From positions 1 through 64,000 of the forward strand of contig NC_047498.1 in NCBI RefSeq assembly GCF_002079055.1: a stretch of 64,000 nt of DNA, in the 5' to 3' direction. Numbering within the stretch: the stretch's first letter is position 1; each line of letters starts with the position of its first letter. The notes beneath the pieces are model-generated. The model saw only the letters and a list, made by a program, of their open reading frames with translations, ran no database searches and was not told the origin of the DNA. The DNA is from Saccharomyces paradoxus (Eukaryota; Ascomycota; Saccharomycetes; Saccharomycetales; Saccharomycetaceae). The position numbers and the translations under genes were made by a program. Below, piece by piece: positions 27,937-39,500 of the stretch.

Positions 27937-30501
27937 TTATAATTTATGCCTTTCAAATTGATATTCCTCTTCTAAGTCAGTCAAGTCAGGGAAAATTTCG
28001 AGCAGCTTATCAAGATCAATGGCCATTAGTTGATTTAAGGCTTCATTATCGTAATTTGTAAGGTCAGCTTCACTTTGCGAAGAGTCGACGACCTGTTCAG
28101 TAAAGTTCCTGGAAAATTCTTGGGCGGAGATGAGTTTTTCTAATTCTTCTAAAATCTCTAAATCAAGACTTCCCAAAATTTGTGGATTACTTAATTTTGA
28201 TGTGAAAGAAAAGGACTTGTCTCTGCCCAGCCCCCATTTTAAACCGACAATTCTATGGATTCTTGCATACCTTTCATCCATAATAGCACCGCTCTTCCAG
28301 TAGTCAGAGATAAACGTAGACAGGGCCCCAGTATCCACCAAATAAATAATATACCTGAAAATAGAGACCGATATGAACGAACCGAGATAGCTCTTTTCTA
28401 GTTTTGAGGTAACAATTTCTATAAGCAATTTCATATGATAGGACATTAATTTAATAATTTTTTCAATAACTCGATTGATTTTCCCATTTCTATCATTCTC
28501 CATTCCCATGGCAACAGAGGGCCGACTGCATGTATCCTTTTTAAAGAACAACCTCACAAGCAAGGCGGCCTGGAATATGAATAATCGGTGTATCGAAAAG
28601 CGAACTACTTTCTGAGTGGCAAGCCCAAAAGGCTCCCGTAAATGCACCAGAGATCCGTTGAAATACTCCGAGACTAACTTTAGTAATGTCAAATAATCTT
28701 GTATGGCTGCAAAAGTAAAGCGATGATAATATCTTTTGAACTCAGAAGCGTTCCTAAAAGATTGCTTTTCAAAATGCAACGATACGCTATGATAGACGTT
28801 CATTGTACAAGTGTAACCAATAATATTAGCCACAAATGTTTCATTTTCTTCAAAAGTGCTAAAGTCAAAAGATTCTTCGTTTGCTAAAAAAGAGGGAATA
28901 TTAATATGTAAGCTTTTCACCGTTGTTTCTTCAAAAGAACTTAAAATGAGAGGAAATTTCTGATTCAAGAAATCTTTTGTCTCGTCAATGTTATTCAATA
29001 CCTCCTTCAGGTAAGAAGTGCCATTTATTGGGTAACAGGAAGTTAGTAGTACTTGTAAAGATAAATGTAAATGATAGATATTCTCTGCTGTAGCCATCAA
29101 GGACAAGTCTAGATTGTTAGTAGAAGCGTAATTTTTCTCGAATAGCTCTGGTAGAGATTTGTCAGTCTTGATAAAGGATCGTAAATATTCTAAACTTAGA
29201 ATGTCAGAATCACCTTCCGGAGTCGATATTTCAAACTTCAAAAATTGCACGCCAAGCCATAATTTTCTTCTTAAATTGAATAATCTTGGATAATCGTCCC
29301 ATTCGCTGACGTATCGAGTGTATTGGAAGGGTTCTTCGTTCAGTCCTAGTTTTATTGCCACATTTTCCAGAAATTTTAAATTTAATAAGCTACTGTGGGT
29401 AGGATACATGTCAACTTGATCTGGATTCAAATACCGTAATATGAAAAAATATAACAAACAACTGAATGTATGTTCATTAACATATTGAAAAACGTTCATC
29501 AGAGCAAGAAGTTTATGGGCGAGTAGCGCTAAATTGTTCGATTTTACACAAAAAGACTCTTTAAATGGATTATTAATACTTAGGCTCAATCGTCTGTGAG
29601 AAAAAGCTAATATAATTGTTAGAATCGTTATTGTCTCCAATTTTCTCCTAGAGTCTTTACCCGTAAATACGATGTTGTACCCGTTGAATTCATTCAATTG
29701 TAACAGCTCTTTCATATTATCTTCGAATAATGATATTTCCAATAACGGATAGGTCGGATATATTGTTTTGTAAAAGTCCACGATTAAGCCATCAACCTCA
29801 TCCTTATTGTGTAAATATTTTGATAATTCCTCTAAAAGGATATTCACAGAAACTTTCTCATTACTTTCTTCAGGGTGCGCTTGCTCATAATCATACGTGT
29901 TATATAGAAAATCTATTGGAGGTGTCAATTTGCTTGTTTTTGAGGTATTTTCAATAATTTTGAGTGCAGCTTTATCGATGAAAAACAAAGGTCCAATTTC
30001 ACCTATCGGTAAGTTTAATTCTCTCTTTTTACTGTTGGAAGAAACGTTTTCACGATGGCGTTCGACATCAATCAGTATTCTCCCATGTATGCAAGTGGTC
30101 AAAGCCTTAGCAAACAAATCATGTTGAAGAATGCTGTGAAAAGCAAAAGGACTATCAACAATAGTTGTATTATTCATTACAACAAGCTTGTCGTGCGCAT
30201 TCCATAAGTTCATGGCAAAATTTTTCATTTCCCAGCCTTTAGCACTTGAATTAAGCATGGAAGTGGAGGAGCCACTTGTGGATATCGATGCAGGAGTGAG
30301 GTTTCTAAGGTCTCTATATGGGACATTGTCGATGGTGGGAGATTTGTTAGTTCGTCCTGGTTCCACTTCATAGCTGCAAATCGAGGATGAGGCCTTACAT
30401 TTGGAGCACGTAGGCCAAAGTTTGTCGCATTTTGTTTTCCTTTGTTTGCACCGCAAGCAAACAAACGATGGTTTAACCTTTTTTCGAGAAGCAGGGTTCA
30501 T
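27937..30501 (-). CDS. Zn2Cys6 transcription factor, Oaf1/Pip2-like
   Basis: YLL054C orthologue. The N-terminus has a complete zinc cluster with Cys15, 18, 25, 32, 35 and 42 in CLRCKQRKTKCDKLWPTC, then a linker and a long middle homology region. The acidic tail (LEIFPDLTDLEEEYQF) looks like an activation domain. At 854 residues it is close to the roughly 840 I recall for the reference. Similarity to Pip2 was noted for the reference gene, but its targets are unknown. It converges tail to tail on YCT1 with only 58 bp between the stop codons. Confidence 0.9.
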   Translation of the reverse strand: MNPASRKKVKPSFVCLRCKQRKTKCDKLWPTCSKCKASSSICSYEVEPGRTNKSPTIDNVPYRDLRNLTPASISTSGSSTSMLNSSAKGWEMKNFAMNLWNAHDKLVVMNNTTIVDSPFAFHSILQHDLFAKALTTCIHGRILIDVERHRENVSSNSKKRELNLPIGEIGPLFFIDKAALKIIENTSKTSKLTPPIDFLYNTYDYEQAHPEESNEKVSVNILLEELSKYLHNKDEVDGLIVDFYKTIYPTYPLLEISLFEDNMKELLQLNEFNGYNIVFTGKDSRRKLETITILTIILAFSHRRLSLSINNPFKESFCVKSNNLALLAHKLLALMNVFQYVNEHTFSCLLYFFILRYLNPDQVDMYPTHSSLLNLKFLENVAIKLGLNEEPFQYTRYVSEWDDYPRLFNLRRKLWLGVQFLKFEISTPEGDSDILSLEYLRSFIKTDKSLPELFEKNYASTNNLDLSLMATAENIYHLHLSLQVLLTSCYPINGTSYLKEVLNNIDETKDFLNQKFPLILSSFEETTVKSLHINIPSFLANEESFDFSTFEENETFVANIIGYTCTMNVYHSVSLHFEKQSFRNASEFKRYYHRFTFAAIQDYLTLLKLVSEYFNGSLVHLREPFGLATQKVVRFSIHRLFIFQAALLVRLFFKKDTCSRPSVAMGMENDRNGKINRVIEKIIKLMSYHMKLLIEIVTSKLEKSYLGSFISVSIFRYIIYLVDTGALSTFISDYWKSGAIMDERYARIHRIVGLKWGLGRDKSFSFTSKLSNPQILGSLDLEILEELEKLISAQEFSRNFTEQVVDSSQSEADLTNYDNEALNQLMAIDLDKLLEIFPDLTDLEEEYQFERHKL

Positions 30502-30795
30502 ACTCAGTGCAGTATACTCACCTTGTCATCATAGACTGTTTGTAATTAAATAGTCATTTCTCATCACTTTGTTCTCAGTGTTTTTTTTGCCTTAGTGTTG
30601 CCTTTAGAGGAAAAAAATGTGAAGAGTGCATGCTTCTGCTGCTTACGTAAAAGAGAAACTCTGATCGCAAGAAATAAAAAATAAAAATAAAAAAGGATAG
30701 TAATTGTAAAATCAGATATTATTATACTATTATATTAAATTAATTTATTTGGAGAAGGCTATGCCAAGAAAAACGAGATCTGCAACAGATTACTC

Positions 30796-31665
30796 TCACT
30801 CTTCCTTTTTTTGCCCTGCTGCCTTTTCGGCATTAACGTATGTAGTATAGTCCAGGATTTGCAATAATTGCCACACTGACCATGCTAAGAAGGCACCCAA
30901 CAATGGGCCAATCCAGTAAATCCAGTGGTAGTGAGGGAAATATTTCGCAGCGACGGCGGCACCCAGGGATCTTGCAGGGTTGACACCAGTACCAGTGTAA
31001 CCAGTCAAAGCCATGTGTGCCATAAATAAGGAAATACCAATCGGAAGTGCAGCCATGAAGTTAGTTTCACGCTTTTCAACAGCAGTCATCAAAACGGTTA
31101 AACACAATACAGCAGTACCAAACATTTCCAAAAACAACCCTCTAGATCTGGAACAGCCTAGACCCAAAGCATTAGTAAAGAGAACTTTACCTGGTGTCAT
31201 AGCACTAGCAGCACCACCAGCAGCCATCCCAGCAATAATCTGAGAAAACCACATCACCACACATCTAGTTGGTGAGATAGCTCTGGCTAAACACAAAGAA
31301 AGAGAAACGGCTGGATTCAAAGCCCCACCGGAAACACCAGCAAAACACCAGATAGAAAACATGACAGAAAAGCCAAAACCAAGGGCAATCATGATCAATT
31401 GACCTGGATGAGACCCTTCTGGTTCGGTCTTCAAAGCTACATCATGGTTAGCGACATTACAAATGACGTATGCGCACCATAAAAACATGAAAGTACCGCA
31501 AAACTCACCCACAGCAGCGATAAAGTGGTTTCTTAAGGTATCTCTGTCAATATTAAAACGTGAATGCTTTGTTTCCGGCTGTTCAGGTGGAATATAAGCG
31601 TTGTCAACACCGGTTGGGTCCAGGTGTGAAATGTTTTTTTCAAGGTCGTTAGATTCGGTGGACAT
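30796..31665 (-). CDS. AQY2: Aquaporin, intact
   Basis: Plasma-membrane water channel. The single 289-residue frame has six hydrophobic segments and both NPA boxes: [11 protein letters not shown] (about residue 115) and GVNPARSLG (about 228), with the arginine of the selectivity filter after the second. In S288C this locus is split by a frameshift into YLL053C and YLL052C (from memory). Here it is whole, as in some wild and laboratory strains such as Sigma1278b. Aquaporins affect freeze tolerance and surface properties. No frameshift or missing residue is seen. Confidence 0.96.
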   Translation of the reverse strand: MSTESNDLEKNISHLDPTGVDNAYIPPEQPETKHSRFNIDRDTLRNHFIAAVGEFCGTFMFLWCAYVICNVANHDVALKTEPEGSHPGQLIMIALGFGFSVMFSIWCFAGVSGGALNPAVSLSLCLARAISPTRCVVMWFSQIIAGMAAGGAASAMTPGKVLFTNALGLGCSRSRGLFLEMFGTAVLCLTVLMTAVEKRETNFMAALPIGISLFMAHMALTGYTGTGVNPARSLGAAVAAKYFPHYHWIYWIGPLLGAFLAWSVWQLLQILDYTTYVNAEKAAGQKKEE

Positions 31666-32635
31666 AGTATAACTAAGCTAGGCTAGCGCTGGTTTGAGAG
31701 CTTACATGAACCATAATAGTCAGAAACAAGAAAAAAAAAGACCTTGTGCACTAACATGCTACAAAAACTAACATATTTATAGTGCCGGTAGAGAGAGGGG
31801 TAGATATGATCCGGGATAAAAAGTTTATAAGAGGATAGCAGCGGCGTTCTAATTCGTTAATGAAAATTATAGTCCGGTATGGACAAGAAATATTTCCTTT
31901 TTTCCTTTTTTTCTTTATTTTAGGTTTTTTTTACTTGCAGTGTAATAATCTAATCTACTGTAGGAGATTAAAAAAAACATCTAGAAGGATTGGAGGAGGT
32001 AATCCATTATGGCGGTGCTCTTATGGCGGAAAAATACACCTGCGACGTTAAAACAGAACGCGCTGTCGTATTAGCAGCAGTGAAAGTACTGTAGTAGCTA
32101 CGGTGCACGCTAATGCAACGCTAATTAAATAAGCCTGCTCCAATTTAAAAGGCAGAAAAGAGCCGCAGAATTAAAGCCGTGAAAAGGCTTCGGAGAGTTG
32201 GTTCTTAACATTTTCGAAGAAATGTCCTTTAATATGTTTCCTTGGCCCAGAGAAGAGAGGGGAACGCAGCGTCGCTTCTGCTGGTTGAGGACAAAAACTA
32301 TTCTCATCCCGAACTTTGCTAGGACATATTGTTTTTGGAAAAAAAAGCCGTGGAACTCCTAAGACTCGTTCCCAAAAAGGGATTTAGAGTTAATTTTTGC
32401 TCGGCGTCAGGCCGTAAAAATGCCGGCGCCGCTTAGTAATTAATTGCAAGTTTAGAAGTACCGGACTTATTAGACACTGTCTCAGTAAATTCTTGAAAGC
32501 TCAAAAACGCAAATAATTAACTAAAATAGTTGCTAAATAACGCCTTTTATGTGGTAGATGAAAGGTCTTTGATGCCGTAGATATATCTACATATAGGTAG
32601 ATGTAAGTTTAGAAAGAAGGAGTCGGACAGAGGAT
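31666..32635. other. 970-bp region between AQY2 and FRE6
   Basis: AQY2 upstream sequence and FRE6 downstream sequence. Several poly(A/T) tracts and no coding frame of note. I see no firm binding site. Confidence 0.5.
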
Positions 32636-34774
32636 TTACCAACACTGGTATTCTTCGAAATACTCAACAATTCTTTCAGGGTAATCAAGAAGTTTCTGAG
32701 AAACGCTGTTTCTGACATCGTCGACCAGGACGGGAGGTCCGCAGCATACGATCGCTAATGAGTCTCTAGGCGGCATATTTTTCATTGTGTTGTCAATTGC
32801 ATTGCTAAAATTAGGTCTTGCGTTGCCGATGTGAGCGAAGTTTGTTAATTCGGCCATTATATCATTATAATTTATTAGTTGGTCTCGTGCATTTGCTCCC
32901 TTTGCAACAGCAGCTTGCTGTGTGAGATAAATTTGCACGTTGACATTAGATCGACTGTTTTTCAATTCTAGAACTTCGGATTTATAGCCATTAAGAAAAG
33001 AAAGGTTTTTGATCGTTATTATCAGATCTATACTTGTGGGTTTATCAGGTTTTCGTGATAGTTTAATGGCATGGTCTAATGGACCAGGCAAGCCTGTTCC
33101 TCCACTTAATAATAACAAATGGTCGAAGTCACCGAGTTTATGGTTGCTGGGTCCATAAGGTCCCTCAATGGCTACTCGGAGCTGTAATTTACCATTTAAA
33201 GATTGCAAAATCTTGTTATAAATGAATCTAGTGAGACCGTTTTTCGGTTTGATCACTAAAACACACTTATCCCCTTCGTCGATAATGGTAAATGGATGGC
33301 ATTGCCAAAATATCAAAGGATGTAAAAAATAAATGAAACAATATTGTCCCGGTTTTGAATGCCATCTCCGGTTATGTTTGGGTATGATTACTTTAAACAT
33401 TTCATCGTGCGGGTTGTTGCTGGTGTTCAAATTGATTAGTGTTGCTTTCGGAAATCTAAACCGCAAAATGTTCCATATTCTGAAAAGCTTTTCCAACCCC
33501 CAAATGAACAAGGACAGCACGATCCATTCTTTCCAGCCATTGAAAATCTTGACGTGTTTCCAACAACAATAAAAGAATAAAATGGCCAATATAATATGGG
33601 TGTATAGAAAAAATTCGTAGTGTCTTTTTCTTACTACTCCTAGCGATAGAACCAATAGGACGAAAAGCACCGTTATACCTGCTATACCAAACTTCCAATA
33701 GAGCTGTTTGTTGCTGAGTATAAAGGCGTGGTTAACGATTGCAAATAATGAATAAGAAAGCGAATGTATCGTTGCGTTTAAAACCATGATTCTACCGATC
33801 CATTTATGGAAACTAATAAATGAATTGAATTTGAGCCCTGTTAAAAATTCCAAAAAACTATTCCTTGCTGTAAAAATGATAATGAGAGGGAACTGTGTAA
33901 AGGCCAATATCCCAGATCTATCAGCCAACAGTCTCGTAAACTGCGACAGGTGGCTGTTGAAAATAAGATTATATGGGTCTATGATGTAACTTACGGACAA
34001 AAATATGATGTTAGCCAATGAATAGCCAATAATGATCCATGCTTCCAAGGAACTCGGCATCAATCCCGTAAAGACTTCCAAGTTTAGAAAGTTGAAGTGA
34101 TTCGCGTGTTTATCTACTAAAAATGTAGGCAGCACAAAACGACCTCGAATATAATTGACGATCCGGCACCCAAATAGCGCTCGATTCAGCCCGTTATAGT
34201 GACTCATGTGGAAGAATACGGCGATCAAACCCACTATAACGAAGTAGTAACTTAAATATGCACCATAAACACTGCTAATATCTAAATTATAGGCATGCGC
34301 ATGAAAAGCTCGTACCCATTTAGATCTTGTCTCGCGGTCGACCCGAACGGATGTCGATAAGCTTTCAACAGAACTATAGTTTTTTAAGGCATGAGAAGAA
34401 GCGTTGTTTAGGGATAAGTAGTATTGCTCCAGCGAAATGTTGCTAAACTTTTTATCGACGAACGAGCACGTATTTCGTACATTTCCCAAGCTTTCTTCGA
34501 AACTTGAATTGTCCGTGGGAAATACCTGGTCTGTGAGTGAATTGAAGATACAAAGTGACCAAGTATCAAATGCTGGCGAATAAGAACATATGGTAGAGTA
34601 GAAGCCTGGCACAAGGGAATTATCAAATGACCATTTCAGGGTATTTATATATGATGCGCATGCCAGCACAGCGTTGGATCCCAAACGATCTTTTTTTTCA
34701 GTATGTGGCAACTTTATATTGAAAGCGCTTGCTAAAGATATCAACCACGTTAAAAGTAGAAGCGGTTTATGCAT
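32636..34774 (-). CDS. FRE6: Ferric/cupric reductase, vacuolar
   Basis: Reduces Fe(III)/Cu(II) at the vacuolar membrane so that the metal can be exported. The 712 residues match the reference. A signal peptide (MHKPLLLLTWLISLASAF) is followed by a lumenal domain with glycosylation sites, then a heme-binding membrane domain whose His pairs lie in FHKWIGRIMVLNATIHSL and HYEFFLYTH..WKH. The FAD motif is CHPFTI, and the NADPH-binding parts are GGTGLPGPL and CCGPP near the C-terminus. Two Aft1 core sites lie upstream. Confidence 0.95.
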   Translation of the reverse strand: MHKPLLLLTWLISLASAFNIKLPHTEKKDRLGSNAVLACASYINTLKWSFDNSLVPGFYSTICSYSPAFDTWSLCIFNSLTDQVFPTDNSSFEESLGNVRNTCSFVDKKFSNISLEQYYLSLNNASSHALKNYSSVESLSTSVRVDRETRSKWVRAFHAHAYNLDISSVYGAYLSYYFVIVGLIAVFFHMSHYNGLNRALFGCRIVNYIRGRFVLPTFLVDKHANHFNFLNLEVFTGLMPSSLEAWIIIGYSLANIIFLSVSYIIDPYNLIFNSHLSQFTRLLADRSGILAFTQFPLIIIFTARNSFLEFLTGLKFNSFISFHKWIGRIMVLNATIHSLSYSLFAIVNHAFILSNKQLYWKFGIAGITVLFVLLVLSLGVVRKRHYEFFLYTHIILAILFFYCCWKHVKIFNGWKEWIVLSLFIWGLEKLFRIWNILRFRFPKATLINLNTSNNPHDEMFKVIIPKHNRRWHSKPGQYCFIYFLHPLIFWQCHPFTIIDEGDKCVLVIKPKNGLTRFIYNKILQSLNGKLQLRVAIEGPYGPSNHKLGDFDHLLLLSGGTGLPGPLDHAIKLSRKPDKPTSIDLIITIKNLSFLNGYKSEVLELKNSRSNVNVQIYLTQQAAVAKGANARDQLINYNDIMAELTNFAHIGNARPNFSNAIDNTMKNMPPRDSLAIVCCGPPVLVDDVRNSVSQKLLDYPERIVEYFEEYQCW

Positions 34775-34909
34775 ATTCGTGAGTTACGGTCGTCATGATT
34801 TACTTTAGACGCTCATAGAAAAATCATTGCTGCTTTTGTTCGATGACTTTGTACCCTCTCTTGATCTACTTGACCAGCATTGCCATTCAGAATTTAGAAT
34901 TTCAAATAC

Positions 34910-34943
34910 GGGTGCAAAAACAATGCCAACGGGCCGGGGTGCA
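34910..34943 (-). promoter_or_regulatory. Two Aft1/Aft2 sites upstream of FRE6
   Basis: GGGTGCA at 34910-34916 and 34937-34943 read TGCACCC on the FRE6 strand, the core of the iron-regulon site (YRCACCCR). They lie 135 and 163 bp before the FRE6 ATG. The first matches the extended consensus (TGCACCCG). The paired sites predict induction in low iron. Confidence 0.85.
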
Positions 34944-35106
34944 CGGAACCTTGAATCTAAGTATTGTATTTGAGATAGAGTTGCAAAGAGAAAATTATAA
35001 TTATAATAGTTCTATACATGTATTCTGTATATATACGACTATTTTATATATAGATATACATATTTCATTTTCTTGGAGATTGTTGTCATTTTTGAAATCA
35101 TTTACC

Positions 35107-35719
35107 TTAATGAGAACCAGCACCTCTGCTGACCCTTTCCAAAACAGAATCGTAAGAGACTTCGGAGAAATCAGTACCTTGGACATCAGTAGAGACACCG
35201 TTCAAGGCTCTCCTTAAGGCATCCTTGGAGGATGCATAAACCATCTTGGATCTGACTGGAGCGGTATCTGGAGACCAAGTAAAGAAAACGATCTTGGATC
35301 TCTTACCTTCGTTACCATTGATTTCGTATTCAAAATCGTAAATAGCGTAAAGACAGTCGTTTTCTGGCAATTTCTCCAAGAAAGCATCGTAAGATGGATC
35401 GTTAGAGGTTTCTTTGACAACGATTTCGGTTTTAGCATCGTTCAATCCGAATAAAATAAATTTGTATTTTTTACCTAGTTTCAAGTCATTGAAAGCGGTA
35501 AGGGATTCATCAGCAACAGCAACACTACACAGAAACTTCGCATCTTTCCGGCTTCTTATGACTTTTTTCCCCACATTCCTTTTAAAGTTTCTCTATGACA
35601 AAAAGGGAGGAAAGAAACAGCATAAGACAGCGAGATAAAACGGGACCAGGTCAATTAGTTAGTAATTGGCACTTCTCACACAGTATGGATAAAATTTTAG
35701 CATACCCAGATCTAGACAT
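35107..35719 (-). CDS. COF1: Cofilin (ADF/cofilin), two exons
   Basis: Severs and depolymerises actin filaments in cortical patches. Exon 1 is 35719-35706 (MSRS plus two bases of Gly), exon 2 is 35524-35107; together they give 143 residues, the reference length. The single ADF-homology domain contains [13 protein letters not shown] and the actin-binding helix [19 protein letters not shown]. One difference from the reference that I recall is SNDPSYD for STDPSYD. The open frame running 17 codons beyond exon 2 reads into the intron and is not coding. Confidence 0.97.
35525..35705 (-). other. COF1 intron
   Basis: A 181-bp intron on the minus strand: GTATGC at its 5' end (35705), perfect branch site TACTAAC at 35664-35658 and TGTGTAG at the 3' end (35525). 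Position and near length equal those of the S. cerevisiae COF1 intron. The branch site is unusually close to the 5' side, about 135 bases before the 3' splice site. Confidence 0.95.
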
Positions 35720-35972
35720 CTTGTTTTGTTAGTTTTTTGTTTATATATGTTCTGAAATCTAAAGTTTACGTAGTTGCTAACTAGTCTTTTCTTGTTTCCT
35801 CTTTTTTCTTCCAATTTTGTCATCAAACAGGGGCGGCGTCACCCGACTCATATACTTGTTTACCCGGATATTTGATAATAATAATACAAAGACTCTATAT
35901 AGCATTAATGGCAAGCTTATAGAATTGTTTCTCTCGAGCTCCAAGACAATCAGTTTTTCATCAGGAAGTTTG

Positions 35973-36512
35973 ATGTCTAGTCTTGAGCTTGTTGAAGCTC
36001 TAGAAGAAAGGTATGACCGACTGGAGGTGCTTATAGGCACCGGATACAGCAAGAATTCCGATGTTTCAGCGCAACTAGATGAACTATACAGACAGTTACA
36101 TCATCTATACTTCCAGGGTCTAAAGTACTCTCAAGATCTTCTACAACTCTTAAATGCTTTCTTAATGGAAGATACTGAGAACATAGGAGCTCCTGATGAC
36201 GTTCTTATTTTTGCTAGTTGCTTTGACGATATCTATACATTATATAGTAAATTTGACGAGTTGAACAATCAATATATGGAGTTTTGTCAGATCAGGAAAA
36301 GTTCGTTATATCAGATTCCCTCCAAAGATGGCAAGATTGTAACGAAGCACTTGAAGGAACTTCCTAAGCTGGTGAATAACTGTAACATGATGATTTTAAG
36401 ATCAATTGCAACTCTAAACCGTTTCATTGATTGGAATATTGAGATTAATGAATTCTTTCAGTTCCAAAAGAAAAGATTGTTAAATTTACAAAAGGTAATT
36501 TATAGTACGTGA
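35973..36512 (+). CDS. LDB18: Dynactin subunit p24 homologue
   Basis: Part of the dynactin complex, which links dynein to cargo and aids spindle positioning. From ATG 35973 the protein has 179 residues, mostly helical, rich in Leu, Glu and Asn, with coiled-coil potential in LEERYDRLEVLIG and LDELYRQLHHLYF. The frame is open for another 52 codons to an ATG at 35817. I prefer the inner ATG because the reference protein starts there and the upstream part is not protein-like. It converges on YBT1 with 48 bp between stops. Confidence 0.88.
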   Translation: MSSLELVEALEERYDRLEVLIGTGYSKNSDVSAQLDELYRQLHHLYFQGLKYSQDLLQLLNAFLMEDTENIGAPDDVLIFASCFDDIYTLYSKFDELNNQYMEFCQIRKSSLYQIPSKDGKIVTKHLKELPKLVNNCNMMILRSIATLNRFIDWNIEINEFFQFQKKRLLNLQKVIYST

Positions 36513-36560
36513 ATATATGTGTATATATATTAATATATATATACTTTAGCTTTGAAGCGG

Positions 36561-39500
36561 TTAGTCCTTTTTAGAGTTCAATTTTTCTACAAACGCCTTT
36601 TTAGCCATTTCAATTAGGATTTCCAATTCTCCGCTATGTTCACACATGCTGTAAAAGGCACTTTGTTTGTTGAGTAGCAAGGAATATGGATGATCATATT
36701 CTTTAACTTCACCTGCATCCATCACTAAAATTTTGTCATAATCGATAACAGATCTTAATCTATGTGCAATTGTCAAAATTGTACTTCCCTGGAACTCTTT
36801 TCTGATAGTTTCTTGAATTTTTGCATCGGAACCATAGTCGATGGACGCTGTAGCTTCGTCTAGCAAAATTATCTTTGGACTCCTCAGTAACGATCTGGCG
36901 AGACACATCAATTGACGCTGTCCTTGGGACAAATTGGATCCACCTTCACTGATTTCACTGCTCAAATCCAAGAATTTATTAACGTTCTCTGAATTAGTCG
37001 ACGAAGTGTCATTGCCCGCCTCTCTTGTGACCCCATGTTGTAATTGCTCTTCACTGATTAGATTTACACGTTTCAAAGCTTCAAAGATCTTTTTGTCACT
37101 AAATTCATCATATGGATCTAGGTTGGTCTTGATCGTGCCTGAAAATAGTGTTGGATCTTGTGGAATAATAGTTATAGAACGACGCAATCTTTGTAAATCA
37201 ACGCCAGAGATATCGATATTATCAATCTTGATATGGCCTGTCTCAGGTTCCAAAAATCTAAATAAGGCAGTAATAATAGTTGATTTACCGGCACCGGTTC
37301 TACCAACAATACCGATCTTAGATTGTGCGTCGACAGAAAATGAAACGTTTTTAATTACTCTAGGTAGGTTTGGAGCGTAACGTAATGATAAATCATTAAC
37401 CTCGATTTTACCATCTTGCGGCCATTGTGGTGGCGGCACTTCTTTATGTTGGTTGTATGGCTCTTGCTCAATTTCCATATATTCTTTGACTCTTTCAACA
37501 GAATTCATATTCATCTCCACTTCAGAGTACAATCTAACCAACCACAATGCACCTTCAGTGAAGGAAATCGCATATGTTAAAGATATACCGGCCATACCCG
37601 AATCTAGATGATTGATATTGAATAGTATGAACAGACCAGCTCCAAAGATGACCAAGGATCCAATCATGTCTATTCTGAAGGCTAACCAACGATTAGCAAC
37701 CCATAAGTAGAAGAACGGTTTATTATTTTCATCAATTTTGTGTAAGTTCTCTTGCATAAACCTTCCTTCATCACCAAACGCACGAATAGTTGTAACACCG
37801 ACAAGAGTCTCGGAAAAGTGTTGATAGATTGGCGATCTGGAGATAGATTCAAATCTTTTCAGTTCACGAGAACCCGCCATGTAGAAGTACCCAACAAAAT
37901 AATACAATATTGAAACAACTATAGCAACAGATAAAAATTGTGGAGTGATAAATGTGATCAATATGACGGTGGATAAACATTCAATAAGCGAATAGAAGGC
38001 CCCTTGTATATAAGGTGTCAATTCCTGATCAATAGCCTCGATATCCTTGGAAAATCTGTTCATAATTCTACCTGTTGGAGTAGCATCAAAAAATCTTATC
38101 TTGGAGTGTAGAACCTTGTTTAGAATCATGTTGAATATCTTTCTTGACGCGTTGATACCAGCAACGAAATTTAAAATAGTCTTACCTGCCCCCAATAAGG
38201 ATTGAGCCAAACCAATGATTAAGTACAGAATCAGATAATACATTGTGGAATGTTCACTGGTGGGTTGGTTCTCAGTTGACGCCATACTAATTTGGAACGA
38301 ACCTCTCCAATCAATTAGATGACTAGCCTCCTTAGAGACAAAGGCAATAGCGCGTTGCGCTCTGGGAACAATTTTAGCAATAATATTGTGTGATGCCCAG
38401 GCGCGAACCCACCATGATTGTCCGATATACAAAAGTTGGGCTATTAAGAACAAGGAAGCTAAAAATGAAACAATTTTCCAACCACCAAAAATTTTCAAGT
38501 ACCATTTATAGACATCCATGCCAACTACACCCTCTTCCTTGGTTTCTTCTTCTATTAATTTACCATCTTCAGCACGTTCAGCTTCTGTTCTCAATGGTTT
38601 TTGAAGTTTCTTTGCTTCAAATTGGGAGGAGTTGTTGTTCATGCTAATTTGTTGTTCTTTGACAGCGGGTAGGTTACTTAGGCTTGTGCTACTTTTTGCA
38701 GCTAAGTTAGCAGAAGAGTTTGCCCGTGATAAGATACTACTTTTTACTAACTCATCTTCACCAAACAAACCCTTTTGTAGCATATCTATTGGGTCTCCTT
38801 GGTCTTTAACCCTACCATCTTCTAACAATACCACCAATTCAGCATTTCTCAAGGTTAAGGCGATGTTGTGGGAAACCAAAATACATGTTCTATCTTCCAT
38901 TAATGGTCCAGTAATACAATTATCGTAAATCCAGGATGCTGTGTGAGAATCAACTGCGCTTAAACAATCATCCAAAAGAACATGTCTTGCGTTGGAGTAC
39001 AGAGCCCTAGCAAGAGAAACTCTTTGCTTTTGACCACCAGATAAAGTAATCCCCTTCTCGCCGATTTCCGTCAAGTCACCGGCTTTCAAGATCTCGAAAT
39101 CACGCTTCAATCCACATGCTTCAACAACAGCTTTATACCTTGCCTCATTAAATGGACTATTGAATAAAATGTTGTTTTTTACAGTATCATTTAGAAGCCA
39201 GGCGGCCTGAGAACAATAAGCAATGGAATTAGTTGTTCCATTCGCATCTACCACTACTTCCTGCCTTGGCTCCAGAGCTGGAACGACAACCTTACCACTG
39301 AGTAGATACATTTCGCCTAATAATGCCATCAGTAGAGATGTCTTACCGGAACCAGTTGGGCCAATAACGACATTTAGTTTACCAGTTTTGAATTCAATGT
39401 TCAAATCCTTCAATTTGAAGTCTTGATTGTCCTTATCCCAGGAGATGGTGGAATTCTCAAAGGCAAATCTTTTCCCATTTGGATCCACGGTCAATTGATC

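Noticed and set aside
35817-35972. 52-codon N-terminal extension of LDB18
   Set aside because: The inner ATG gives a product of the known size; upstream residues do not look like a domain.
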